The translations under genes were made by a program, and so were the position numbers. 64,000 nucleotides of DNA from Apoderus coryli (Eukaryota > Arthropoda > Insecta > Coleoptera > Attelabidae), in contig OU452214.1 of NCBI GenBank assembly GCA_911728435.2, forward strand, positions 10,542,105 to 10,606,104, in the 5' to 3' direction. Positions 23,088-34,364 of this stretch are shown piece by piece (position 1 is the stretch's first letter; every line of letters begins with the position of its first letter). The notes beneath the pieces are model-generated. The model was not told the origin of the DNA and did not search any database. It saw only the letters and a list, made by a program, of their open reading frames with translations.

Positions 23088-23386
23088 ATGCGGGAATTCA
23101 ACTCGCAACCACAACAACGAACTTCCCGTTGTTCTTCTGTTTTACTGCCAAACGAAGCAGAAGTGTTGCTGTCGCCATCTCGTAGCAGCGCCATGACAGA
23201 CTGGGAAGGTATGTGGTTGAGAGCCTTGTCGCGGCCGCCGCACTCTAGATCTCTGCAGGATTTGCAAGTGATATATTATGGGCTTAGTGGTTTGGAGGCG
23301 CTGCAGTCGCTGCGGGATTCTAGTTTACGGGCGCTCTGTAAGATGGTGCGGTATGAAAAGCATCAGGCTAATGATGTTTTGTATTA
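23088..23386 (+). CDS. Gef26: PDZ-GEF / Rap guanine nucleotide exchange factor, first coding exon
   Basis: Encodes the first 99 residues and two bases of the next codon. The start is fixed by an in-frame stop 9 bp upstream. The N-terminal ~36 residues are low-complexity (Q/S/R-rich). From residue ~42 (MWLRALSRPPHSRSLQDLQV) the sequence matches the conserved N-terminus of insect PDZ-GEF (Gef26/dizzy, RAPGEF2/6), leading into its cyclic-nucleotide-binding-like domain (LEALQSLRDSSLRALCKMVR, ending NDVLYY across the splice). These proteins load GTP on Rap1 at membranes and control adhesion and integrin signalling. The donor GTAAGT at 23387 gives phase 2. GC content is well above the surroundings, as expected of a host exon. 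The REM, PDZ, RA and RasGEF domains lie downstream of the window. Confidence 0.88.
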
Positions 23387-23871
23387 GTAAGTTTTTTTAT
23401 TTTTAGTTTTATTTGTTTTGTTTGTGGTGATTTTTGCTGATGTTTATTAATAATAATTTATTGTTATAATAATGCGCAAGATGATACAGGTAGGTATAGT
23501 AATAATAGAAGAAGTCTGTCAATGAAATATCTGCGATGTTGCCAGTGTTATATTGTTCAAGTTGTATCAGTTATACGGGGGTATCTCAAAAAATACTAAT
23601 AAAATAAAACTTCTACTGCGGTCTACGCGTTCTGTTGTGTGAGAATCCCACTAGGTGAGTCGCAAATTATAAAAAATTCGTTTTTTTTTAAATTTTTGAA
23701 ACCGGTTGTCCAATTTTTGACAGTAGTGTGGAGTATTTGGTTTTAAAAAATGTTTTCGAGACATTGTTATTTTTTTTTATGCAAGTTTTCATAACATTCT
23801 TCATTTCTGAGATACTACAGGGTGAAATTGAAAACTCACTTTTTGGAAATAAATTTTGTTGCAAAAATATA

Positions 23872-26285
23872 CACTGTGTCCAAGATAAGATTGGGATAAC
23901 ATTGGAAACGGTAGGAGTTACAATGTCGGTTAGATTAGAGAAAAGTTGGGCAATTTAAACACCTTTTAAATGGTGTTTTCAAAAGTAAAGTAACTTTAGC
24001 CGTTTTCGAGAATTTTTAAAAAAACCATTTTTTTGCGATTTTAGTTTTTGTTTATTTCTGACGTTATTTTTACAGATATAAAAAAATTAAAAGCACTTTC
24101 TCGTTGTTACTTTTTGAGGGGAATAAGATAGCGTTTTCAAATTTTCACTACGACGTTTCGTTCTTGAAGAACCATTTTCGAGAATTTTTGAAAAAACCTG
24201 TTTTTGCGATTTTAGTTTTTATTTATTTCTGACGTTATTTTTAGAGATATAAAAAAAGTAAAAGCACTTTCTCATTGTTACTTTTTCAGGACAATAAGAT
24301 AGCGTTTTCAAATTTTCACTAAGACGTTTCGTTTTTGAAAAACCATTTTCGAGAATTTTTTAAAAAACCATTTTTTGCGATTTTAGTTTTTATTTATTTC
24401 TGACGTTATTTTTACGCATATAAAAAAATTAAAAGCACTTTATCATTGTTACTTTTTGAGGGGAATAAGATGGTGTTTACAAATTTCCACTACGACGTTT
24501 CGTTTTTGAAAAACCATCATCAACAGTCAATAGCTAAAAATACTGAAAACTTGTTTACACCATTACGTGTGATATACCACCTATTTTTGAATTGAAAATG
24601 GCTTTAAATTTAACAATAAAAAATCCAGGGCCGTATTTAAAAAAACGAAGTTGATGATGGTTTTTCAAAAACGAAACGTCTCGTGAAAATTTGTAAACGC
24701 TATCTTATTCTCCTTAAAAAGTAACAATGAAAAAGTGCTTTTCATTTTTTTATATCTGTAAAAATAATGTCAGAAATAAATAAAAACTAAACTCGCAAAC
24801 AGTTTTTTTCAAAAATTCCCGAAATTGGTTTTTCAAAAATGAAACGTCGTAGTGAAAATTTGAAAACGCTATCTTATTGTCTTCAAAAAGTAACAATGAG
24901 AAAGTGCTTTTCATTTTTTTATATCTGTAAAAATAATGTCAGAAATAAATAAAAACCAAAATCGGAGAAAACAGTTTTTTCAAAAATTCTCGAAAATGGT
25001 TTTTCAAAAACGAAACGTCGTAGCGAAAATTTGAAAACGCTATCTTATTGTCCTCAAAAAGTAACAATGAGAAAGTGCTTTTAATTTTTTTGATAGCTGT
25101 AAAAATAACGTGAGAAATAAATAAAAACTAAAATCGCAAAAAACAGTTTTTTAAAAAATTCTCGAAAATGGTTTTTCAAAAACGAAACGTCGTAGTGAAA
25201 ATTTGTAAAGGCTATCTTATTCTCCGCAAAAAATAGCAATGAGAAAGTGGTTTTCATTGTTTTATATCTGTAAAAATAATGTCAGAAATAAATAAAAACT
25301 AAAATCGCAAAAAACAGCTTTTTGAAAAATTCTCGAAAATGGTTTTTTCAAAAACGAAACGTCGTAGTGAACATTTCTAAACGCTATCTTATTCTCCTCA
25401 AAAAATAACAACAAGAAAGTGCTTTTATTTTTTTTATATCTGTAAAAATAACGTGAGAAATAAATAAAAACTAAAATCGCAAAAAACAGTTTTTTAAAAA
25501 ATTCTCGAAAATGGTTTTTCAAAAACGAAACGTCGTAGTGAAAATTTGTAAAGGCTATCTTATTCTCCGCAAAAAATAGCAATGAGAAAGTGGTTTTCAT
25601 TGTTTTATATCTGTAAAAATAATGTCAGAAATAAATAAAAACTAAAATCGCAAAAAACAGCTTTTTGAAAAATTCTCGAAAATGGTTTTTTCAAAAACGA
25701 AACGTCGTAGTGAACATTTCTAAACGCTATCTTATTCTCCTCAAAAAATAACAACAAGAAAGTGCTTTTATTTTTTTTATATCTGTAAAAATAATGTCAG
25801 AAATAAATAAAAACTAAAATCGCAAAAAACAGTTTTTTCAAAAATTCTCGAAAATGGTTTTTTCAAAAACGAAACGTCGTAGTGAAAATTTCTAAACGCT
25901 ATCTTATTCTCCTCAAAAAATAACAACAAGAAAGTGCTTTTATTTTTTTTATATCTGTAAAAATAATGTCAGAAATAAATAAAAACTAACCTCGCAAAAA
26001 ACAGTTTTTTCAAAAATTCTCGAAATTGGTTTTTCAAAAACGAAACGTCGTAGTGAAAATTTGAAAACGCTATCTTATTCTCCTCAAAAAGTAACAATGA
26101 GAAAGTGCTTTTCATTTTTTTATATCTGGAAAAATAACGTCAGAAATAAATAAAAACGAAAATTGCAAAAATAGTTTTTTCAAAAATTCTCGAAAACGGC
26201 TTTTGAAAACACCATTTAAAAGATGTTTAAATTGTACAACTTTTCTCTAATTTAACTCCTACCGTTTCGTATCTTGGACACAGTG
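23872..26285. mobile_element. Foldback element with arms made of the 170-bp satellite (intron 1 of Gef26)
   Basis: Tips CACTGTGTCCAAGATA (23872) and its complement ending at 26285, with TA on both sides (23870-23871, 26286-26287). Just inside, both ends share an inverted block (AAATGGTGTTTTCAAAAG...AGCCGTTTTCGAG). Then come about 3 plus-oriented satellite units (24000-24520), a ~120-bp centre bordered by CATCATCAAC/GTTGATGATG, and about 9 minus-oriented units (24655-26190). Within the right arm a ~343-bp two-unit block is duplicated (about 25100 and 25444). No transposase. The Tc1/mariner link is inferred from the TA duplication and tip. Confidence 0.88.
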
Positions 26286-26849
26286 TATAGTTGCATACAG
26301 GGTGTCCCAAAATGAACAGCAGCAATTGTACTACTGTCGTGTCGACGGGACGAGGTCGACTAAAATGTTTTTGACATAGGTACGTAAGTTTTAGAGATAT
26401 TGGATAATGTTTTGAAAATTTTTAATATAGGGTGGTCAAAAAAAATAATAATATTAAAAAAAACAATTTTTTTTAATGGGACGACCATTAAAATTTCTAT
26501 AAAGTTTTGAAATATTGGCAATTTAATTTTTTTCTCCGCATGGCTCGTTCCTTTTAGTAATTTGATTGACAGTTAAATGAGAAATATAATCTCAAAATGC
26601 TTTATAATAATTTTGGCAGTTTTTTTTTTCCTTTTACAACAAAATGTAAGTGAAGTGAGTGGCAGATGATCGTGTAACGCCTAGAGTCTAAGACCCTCAC
26701 GTACGATCCAAAAATGTTAGAATATGTAGTTAGTTTACTAGAAATAAAATGTCATTTAAAAAAAAAGACAACAGTTTCAACGTAGTAAACTGTTTTTGAT
26801 GTATTTAGCTAGGACCGCCATGTAAGTAATATTTTTTATGTGTTTCTAG
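26286..26849. other. Rest of intron 1: dispersed repeat near 26300, otherwise nothing recognised
   Basis: Directly after the foldback element is ACAGGGTGTCCCAAAATGAA, the end-like motif of a common insect DNA-element family, then A/T-rich DNA up to the exon at 26850. No ORF. Confidence 0.4.
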
Positions 26850-26933
26850 TACTGGAGAATTATCGACATGCTGGTACATACTTCTGTCTGGTTCAGTTTT
26901 CATAGATGGATCCATGTTTCTACCGAGATCGAG
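26850..26933 (+). CDS. Gef26: PDZ-GEF, second coding exon
   Basis: 84-bp exon between acceptor TGTTTCTAG and donor GTATGT. The first base T completes the Tyr codon left open by exon 1 (TA+T), then TGELSTCWYILLSGSVFIDG and SMFLPRS follow, and the exon leaves AG open (phase 2). This is the core of the cNMP-binding-like domain, with the LLSGSVFI strand typical of the fold. Phase agreement on both sides and the continuous family match make the exon very likely. No ORF finder would list it because it is so short. It lies between two satellite-bearing segments. Confidence 0.92.
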
Positions 26934-27299
26934 GTATGTAGTGGATATTTTTTTTTAAATTTATTTTGACTTATATTTCATAAAAAAAATAATAATATGG
27001 AATTTATTTCGCTGTTTTAAAAGAAAATTGATACGCCACTGGCAAAATGTCTGTTTTTGCTCCCAGATAAAGAGGTATCAGATGAGATGGCCTTGACACC
27101 ATTGGGTTGCTTAACTGTCATAACACAAAATGAAGGTATACCGGGTTAGCCTCAATTTACGCGCATTTTGAAATTTTTTTTATTAAGTATTTTGAGTTTG
27201 TTTGAAGTAAAAATCAATGGATTAAAACTCAAAATTTTCTATTTATTAGAAAAACCAAACAGATTACACAATTACATAACCTTACTTTATAGATGATAG

Positions 27300-28395
27300 A
27301 TACCACCTATTTTTGATTTGAAAATGGCTTTAAATTTATCAATAAAAAATCCAAGGCCGTATTTAAAAAATCGAAGATGATGATGGTTTTTCGAAAACGA
27401 AACGTCGTAGTGAAAATTTGTAAACGCTATTTTATTCTCCTCAAAAAGTAACAATGAGAAAGTGCTTTTAATTTTTTTATATCTGTAAATATAACGTCAG
27501 AAATAAATAAAAACGAAAATCGCTAAAAATAGTTTTTTCAAAAATTCTCGAAAATGGTTTTTCAAGAACGAAATGTCGTAGTGAAAATTTGAAAACGCTA
27601 TCTTATTCTCCGCAAAAAATAGCAATGAGAAAGTGGTTTTCATTGTTTTATATCTGTAAAAATAATGTCAGAAATAAATAAAAACTAAAATCGCGAAAAA
27701 ACAGTTTTTTCAAAAATTGTCGAAAATGGTTTTTCAAAAACGAAACGTCGTAGTGAAAATTTGAAAACGCTATCTTATTCTCCTCAAAAAATAGCAATGA
27801 GAAAGTGCTTTTCATTTTTTTATATCTGTAAAAATAATGTCAGAAATAAATAAAAACTAAAATCGCAAAAAACAGTTTTTTCAAAAATTGTCGAAAATGG
27901 TTTTTCAAAAACGAAACGTCGTAAAGAAAATTTGAAAACGCTATCTTATTCTCCGCAAAAAATAGCAATGAGAAAGTGGTTTTCATTGTTTTATATCTGT
28001 AAAAATAATGTCAGAAATAAATAAAAACTAAAATCGCAAAAAACAGTTTTTTCAAAAATTCTCGAAAATGGTTTTTCAAAAACGAAACGTCGTCGTGAAA
28101 ATTTGAAAACGCTATCTTATTCTCTTCAAAAAATAGCAATGAGAAAGTGCTTTCATTTTTTTTATATCCGTAAAAATAACGTCAGAAATAAATAAAAACT
28201 AAAATCCCAAAAAATGGTTTTTGAAAAAATTCTCGAAAACTGTTTTTCAAAAACGAAACGTCTTAGTTGTAAACGCTACCTTATTCTCCTCAAAAAATAA
28301 CAAAAAGAAAGTGCTTTTATTTTTTTTATATCTGTAAAAATAACGTCAGAAATAAATAAAAACGAAAATTGCAAAAAATAGTCTTTTAAAAAATT
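27300..28395 (-). repeat. 170-bp satellite array, half-element without matching tip
   Basis: Starts with the same spacer as the centre of the 23.9-26.3 kb foldback element (CCACCTATTTTTGATTTG..., GATGATGATGGTTTTTC) and continues with about 6 minus-oriented satellite units. It breaks off at about 28395 in unrelated sequence without the CACTGTGTCC tip, so it is a truncated arm of such an element. Confidence 0.85.
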
Positions 28396-29234
28396 ACATG
28401 TACAACAAACTACTCGCGGATGACGTCACTGCGCACCCGAGACCGAAATTCGTTCGGCTAACGGTATCATGTAAATTGTATCGCAATTTAAGACAACGAA
28501 TTATTGTGAAACCGACAATACCTTACCTATTATTGTGTTTTACTTCTTTCTAATAGGTACTTATATTATAAATTACGTAAATAATAATATCAAGGAAGTT
28601 ATTACCTATATGTACCTAATTATTATTGTTTATTAATTGTTTATTAGTTAATTAGTAAGAATGTAGGTATAATAATGTACTATTATTAGTGCAAAGTACA
28701 GATATAACTGCCTACTATAGCTACATTTTCGCAGATCTTGCAGATTCTCAATATTTTCGAGATTCTCACAGTAAAAAGTTGTTTATCATTATTTATTTAT
28801 GTTATGACTTATTATTTACAATCCTATTATTAAACAAATATATCGAAACGTTGTTTACAGTTACTCATGCAAATAATTTTTATCGGATTGTGATAATATT
28901 ATTGTGAAAAATATCATAAACAGTATGGTTTTGCAAAAATAAATAAACAATATTGGTATTTATTGTGTTTTGTTGATAAAATAATCTTAATGGCAACGCT
29001 GTGTCATTCAGCATTACTAACTACAACAGCCGGTTAGAATGTAATGGAATAGAGGTGTACAAATTATATCGATATTTATTAGGGTATTATCGACTATTTA
29101 TAATTTGGACGGCCGATGCGATAATGTGATGTTGGGATGTGTTCCAGGTTTATTTATATTAATCGTAATCGTATTAAGCAAAATAATATTTGAAATCGAC
29201 TGGTGTTCTTATGGCGCGAATAGCCCGTTACGTC
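28396..29234. other. No gene recognised
   Basis: AT-rich intronic DNA. ACAACGAATTATTGTGAAACC near 28490 matches 13885. The ORF at 28689-28907 has no recognisable motif. Confidence 0.4.
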
Positions 29235-29820
29235 ACGTAAACTATCTAATTTTCTAAAAGTTTTAGTCATGGGTTCGAGGTGGTATCCGTGGATTTTCGC
29301 CCGCTTCGTGACGGCCAGCTTTGTTTCCTGTAAAGCTAATATGTCCTTGCAAGGATGTCTTCCAGCTCGATCTTGTTCTGAAAACTATTAATGTTATAAG
29401 TTAATAGGGACAGAGTACTTGGTACTCTAAGAGGGGCGTTATCCATTAGTTAGTGCTGGGGCAGGATTTCATCATAACCGACATACTCGCGTACATCTGT
29501 TGAAATTTCTGCATAAATTCCATGAATTCCCTTGCTTTGGCCGGGTCCATCAGTTCCACATCCGGCTGTGGGCTGCTGGCGACCTGTTATGGGGCTTTCT
29601 GCTTCAGAACGCTGCTGAAGCTTCTGAGGCGCCTTTGGACAACCCCCGTAGTGATTTCCACTGCACTTAACACAGACATTTACGAGAGTACACCTACTCT
29701 GCGCATGCCCGTATTGCTGGCATCGGAAGCATTGTGTCGACCTCTCTGGCTTGCTTTTCGCCACGACCTTCACAACCAGTCCAATGTGGATCCTCCAATA
29801 ACGAAGGTTTGAAGAGTGTT
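29235..29820 (-). pseudogene. Jockey-type retrotransposon fragment: end of ORF1 and start of ORF2
   Basis: On the minus strand, 29450-29820 encodes the C-terminal part of a nucleic-acid-binding ORF1 (gag-like) protein with CCHC-type zinc knuckles (CFRCQQYGHAQSRC and CVKCSGNHYGGC). The ATG of ORF2 follows at about 29446, with the start of the AP-endonuclease (LRVPSTLSLLTYNINS, NKIELEDILAR) and, after a frameshift near 29340, LALQETKL. ORF1 and ORF2 nearly abut, as in jockey elements. Both outer ends are truncated; the upstream side abuts retrotransposon copy C. Confidence 0.75.
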
Positions 29821-29859
29821 CCCACCAATAAACGATCTGTGAACTGTACCTCATTGAGA

Positions 29860-32588
29860 CGGAGCTCAGGCGTCGTGATTTTTTCAGTGCTTCATGCGAA
29901 CGTTCAGTGTTTAAGAAATAAAATTTTGGATTTTGAAATGGTTCTCAAAGACCAACTATTTGATTGCTTGTGTATAAACGAGCACTGGTTGAATGTAAAT
30001 GAATTTTCTATTACAGGTTGTGGGGATTACAGGGCTGTCGCGGGTTTCTGTAGAGCTGCAAAGTATCATGGAGGTGTAGGAATATACCTAAAAAACAATA
30101 TTGAGTACAGAGTTCTGAATATCTCTGGAAATTCGGAAGAGGTGAACTGTGAGGCTGCGGGAATTTTCCTAAAAACCTTTTCTACCCACATTGTCACTAT
30201 TTATAGATCGCCAAATGGAGATCTCTGCCGGTTTTTTGAGATTATGGCTAAGATACTGGAGAGTATAAATTTATCCCAGAGTGTCATTGTCACGGGAGAC
30301 TTTAATGTCCATTTTGAAAGCGGCCGACCTGTGTGATTTTTTCGGGCTTATGGCTTGCATGGCTCTGTGTCTTTTCCAACTCGAGGTAGTGCGTGTCTGG
30401 ATAATGTATTCACAAATATAAATGTTAACCCCACAACATTCAAACCTTTTAATTTACATCATCTGTCCGATCACGATGGCATTTCTTTCACCTTTGAAGG
30501 GCGCACTTCCCCGACGGAGCCTGTTGCAAAAATTAGTTACAGACCCATAACTCAATACGGACTTTTTAACTTGTACAATCGAATCGAGAATATTAATTGG
30601 GACTTTATCGATGATAAAAATATAAGCATTGATAGTAGATTTCTAACGTTTACTAATGTCATTGCAAATACAGCTGAAAGTTGTTTTCCTCTTAAATCTA
30701 AAACAGTCACTGCTGGATCAGCGCTGGGTCGCATAAATTGGTTCAGCGATGATTTGCGCAGGATGAGAGATCTGCTATGCACCATGCATTTGATTCATAA
30801 ATCGGATTCTCAGTCTGTATCTGAAGTCGCCTTAAGACACTATAAAAAACAATATCGAGCTGAACTTTCTAAGGCCAAAAGAAGGGCTTGTGAGGAGTAT
30901 ATTGCATCCGCTATTAATAGGCCTGCTGCTGTGTGGAGACTGGTTAAGGATTGGGAATCAACTCCAAATCTCGGGACAGCTGAGAACTTGACTGCGCATA
31001 TTTTAAATGACTTCTTTACAACTGCGGCTGATGATATCATAAAACAGCTACCAGCCACATCGGTCACTTTTGAGAAATATATGTCTCCCACTAGAGCTGC
31101 TGGATTTAGTTTGAGAACGGCAACCTTTAATGAAGTACGTGAAAAACTATCAGGTATGAAAAACACAAAAAGCTCGGATTGTTATGAGCTTAATGTTAGG
31201 ATTATTGGGACTTTAAAGAATCTGCTAGTGGTGCCGCTTACTAAGTTGATAAACCATTGCATTGGTGACGCTGTATTTCCGGCGGTCTTGAAGGAGGCAA
31301 GGGTTATTCCAATCTACAAAAATAAAGGATCGGTTGATGATCCCAGTAACTATCGATCTTGCCAATTTTTTCGAAAATCTTTGAGTCTATTATTAAAAAT
31401 CAAATAACTGAATATTTTGAAGCAAATAATCTTTTTATGCAAAGTCAATATGGCTTTCGTAATAAGAGATCTACTACTCTTGCAATTAATAACCTTTTGG
31501 AATATATTTCGGATGGCATGGAGCAGGGCTGTGACACCTTTGCTTCCTTTTATGACCTCACTAAGGCTTTTGACTGTGTGTCACACGAGATACTTCTTCA
31601 GAAACTCTCTTACTATAACTTTGATGTTGACAGTGTTGCCTTGGTTGGCTCTTATCTCAGCGATCGTTTTCAGCACGTTTTGTATGGGGGACGATACTCG
31701 GAAAGACGAAGGGTTGGACGGGTCGGTTTTGGGACCTTTACTGTTTTTAATATACGTAAATGATTTATACAAATTTCAAGAAGACCCAAATATAATCCTC
31801 TTTGCTGACGACACAACTAGTCTGATTAGATATCGACCAAACGACCCTTTAGGGGAGTTGGTTAATGCTGTTGAGACTGACATAGGCAATTGGTTTCTGG
31901 CAAATGAACTGAGGTTGAATCAGGCTAAAACTCAGAGCATGAACTTTACATTGCGTTCTGCGCCTATCGATCTTCAGAGCGATGTTCGCGTGAAGTTCCT
32001 TGATCCTAAATTAACCTGGGAGAGTCATGTTCGAGAGCTTGGGTGCTCGCTGTCCAGGGTCATATATCTCATCAGAAGGCTTGCGCAGAGTGTTTCAATC
32101 GCCAGTCTGTTGACAGTATATCACGGTTATTTTGTTTCCCGTATGTCGTATGGTATTTTGAACTGGGGACATAGTTCCCATGCAATGAAAATCTTCAAGC
32201 TACAGAGGAGATGTTTACGTACAATGTTGGGGCTCGGTTGGCGTGACTGCTGTAAAAAGTATTTTGTTGAACACGGACTACTTACTTTGCCTTCCTTGTA
32301 CATCTTAAACTGTCTTGGCTACATTCGAACCAATGCCTCGCATTTCACTCTGATATGCATAATTATGATACGTGAAATCGAAATGACATATTGCCTGAAT
32401 TTCACCGCCTATTGAGGACTAGGAAAGGTTCTGACTATTATTGTGTTAAATTTTATAATAAGCTGCCGTCTCACATAAAGAACCTTGGTGAAGTCCAGTT
32501 TAACAAAAGTATTAAATCATTTTTGATATCTCAAGCTTTTTATACTTTTGAGGACTATTTCAAGAGCGATATTGTAAGATTTTTCTAG
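29860..32588 (+). pseudogene. Endonuclease-reverse transcriptase ORF2 of copy C, several breaks
   Basis: Order of parts: AP-endonuclease (HANVQCLRN, CLCINEHWLN, VIVTGDFNVHFES, then LHHLSDHDGISF, 29880-30480), linker, then RT (ARVIPIYKNKG, LTKAFDCVSHEI, SVLGPLLFLIYVND, FADDTTSL) and the C-terminal domain. Breaks: an in-frame TGA at 30334; a ~10-bp deletion at the NYRPISIL motif (near 31355); a ~14-bp deletion removing the GVPQG motif (near 31724); a 12-bp deletion near 32002; and a ~8-bp deletion near 32350. Compared with B, the missing parts are flanked by 2-4 bp direct matches. Non-functional. Confidence 0.85.
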
Positions 32589-32724
32589 ATTTTAGTTTGT
32601 TTTATGTTGTTGCTATTTTAATTTGTTTGTAAGCCTTTCTTTGTTGCTGTAACTTTGATTGATCAATTTTACTATACATGTTTTGTAACATAAGATGGTG
32701 AATAAATATATCTATCTATCTATG
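29860..32724 (+). mobile_element. CR1/L2-like retrotransposon copy C, longest copy
   Basis: Plus-strand copy that, unlike A, B and D, keeps the endonuclease. It runs from about 29860 (before HANVQCLRNKILDFEM) to the TATC-repeat tail at 32705-32724 (GGTGAATAAATATATCTATC). Nearly identical to A, B and D where they overlap. It lies in intron 2 of the Gef26-like gene, in sense orientation with the gene. Confidence 0.88.
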
Positions 32725-33099
32725 TCTATATTTGTATAAAAATTAAAATATTTATATATATATATTTGTGACACCCTGTATAGATTGACAATATTTTTAA
32801 AATGTAGCCATAAATCATTTTTATCGAACCCATGAATAAAACTTTGAGGAAATTAAGTAGTTTATAAATTTTTTTAACCAAAATATCTGCTGTACTATTT
32901 AGAGTTTTATATTCATATAAAAAAGTATCTAAATGGAATAGAGAAATTACACAAATTATTCTTGTGAAATAGAAGAAGAAATATAACAATAAATAATCAG
33001 CAAGACCGTCTAAAATCGAACATAATAATAATAATAATACTATTAGATATAATATTCTATTAACATAATAATTATCGACAAACTAAACTATCGCATTCT
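32725..33099. other. No gene recognised
   Basis: AT-rich, with a TA-dinucleotide run near 32750 and GACACCCTGTATAG, a DNA-element tip motif, near 32770. AATAATAAT microsatellite near 33022. Confidence 0.4.
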
Positions 33100-33700
33100 C
33101 TCTACCACAATACAACACAATACGGTAATTGAACGCAGTTCCCTGCATTCTCCATCGCGGCGCTAGTGTCGAGTTTCACATGCACAGCCATTCTCCAATA
33201 TTTTGTTTCTGGCTAGTGGCTGTGGACGTTCGTATTGAGAAAATAAAATTATTAAAACCTTCTAAACTAATTCGCGTAACACCAAACAATTCCAAACTAT
33301 ACAATACACAATTCAACGTGTGTCTAAACGCAAATAACAGTCAGAAATTAGTGCTATAACCCCAAGAAAGTGATCAATATTTAAACCAAATGTTCGTGTA
33401 CTGTGTTTTTATTTTAATATTATAATACCTAGTGCTACAACACCAACCAAGTCGTGGTTCTCGTTTTGTGAGAGACTTTCGCTTTATACATTTGTTCAAA
33501 ACCTAGTTTTAATACTTACAGTGAATAATGTAAAGAATTCCAAAAGTTACTGACTTGGTGTTATTGTATTTACCTACTTAATTATATTTTGTGAATGACT
33601 CAATTGGTTTTAAGTGCATTAAACATTGTTGAATAGGTAATACGTTCATTCAGGATATATTTTGGACTAATATCTGCATAATGGGTAAATATTTTGAGTA
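33100..33700 (+). promoter_or_regulatory. Unique, CA-rich block; candidate alternative first exon or regulatory region
   Basis: Unlike its neighbours this stretch is not visibly repetitive. It has balanced composition (GCATTCTCCATCGCGGCGCT at about 33145), CA-rich leader-like sequence, an open frame 33129-33359 of uncertain meaning, and ATGGGTAAAT at about 33680 that could be a start codon next to a donor site. Exon 3 needs a phase 2 partner, whereas ATGG|GTAAAT gives phase 1, which argues against that exact junction. Function unproven. Confidence 0.25.
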
Positions 33701-34364
33701 TTATTAACTGTAATAATCCCTAATTTTAACCTCTTAATGACTGGCAAATAGATTTTTTTTTTGTTTACTTTTGTGGGTAGGCACTTACTTATTTAACCTT
33801 TAAATAAGTGTAAGTACTTAACTAGGTATCTAAATCTGCTTAAATGGATTAGTTTTGTTGTGACAAATTCTTTATTAGGTGTGTAAATTAGCTATTAAAT
33901 AAGAACCAGGTTAGGTTCAGCAACAATAGAGCTGACTAGAAGTTGTACACTCGGCATATTACCAACGTAAGTACTTAGATGTCGCTAAACATGATATTAT
34001 TTGTCAAATAAGTTATCGGGCCAAGTTATTTTTTCGTCAATCGTTGGTATTTTATTGTATTTACATACTTAAGTTCTTGTATGTGCTTGAAACTAAATAA
34101 ACATTCTTGTTTTTAACTTTATGTAGGCATATTATATCGAATACAATGAATTCTATTGAGTAAATTATAGGAATGTGGATGTAGATAAGTCCTTTAATGC
34201 TCTTACACAAAATAGATAAACGGTTTTATCTCCATGATCATTTCTTTCAACTACCTAAGATTATCTAGACCAGTGGTCGCCAACCTTCTGGATGTATTGA
34301 GCATCTTCGGTAATTGTAGAATGTACAGTGAGCTATTTTTTTTTTTTTTTTGAATGTACCTACA
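33701..34364. other. No gene recognised
   Basis: AT-rich intronic DNA ending in a T-run near 34340. No supported ORF or repeat. Confidence 0.4.

Noticed and set aside
29522..29812. ORF on the plus strand over the jockey fragment
   Set aside because: It is the shadow of the minus-strand zinc-knuckle ORF1.
33129..33359. 76-codon ORF as a small protein gene
   Set aside because: No domain, no splice phase agreement and no clear start context. Kept only as part of a possible regulatory island.
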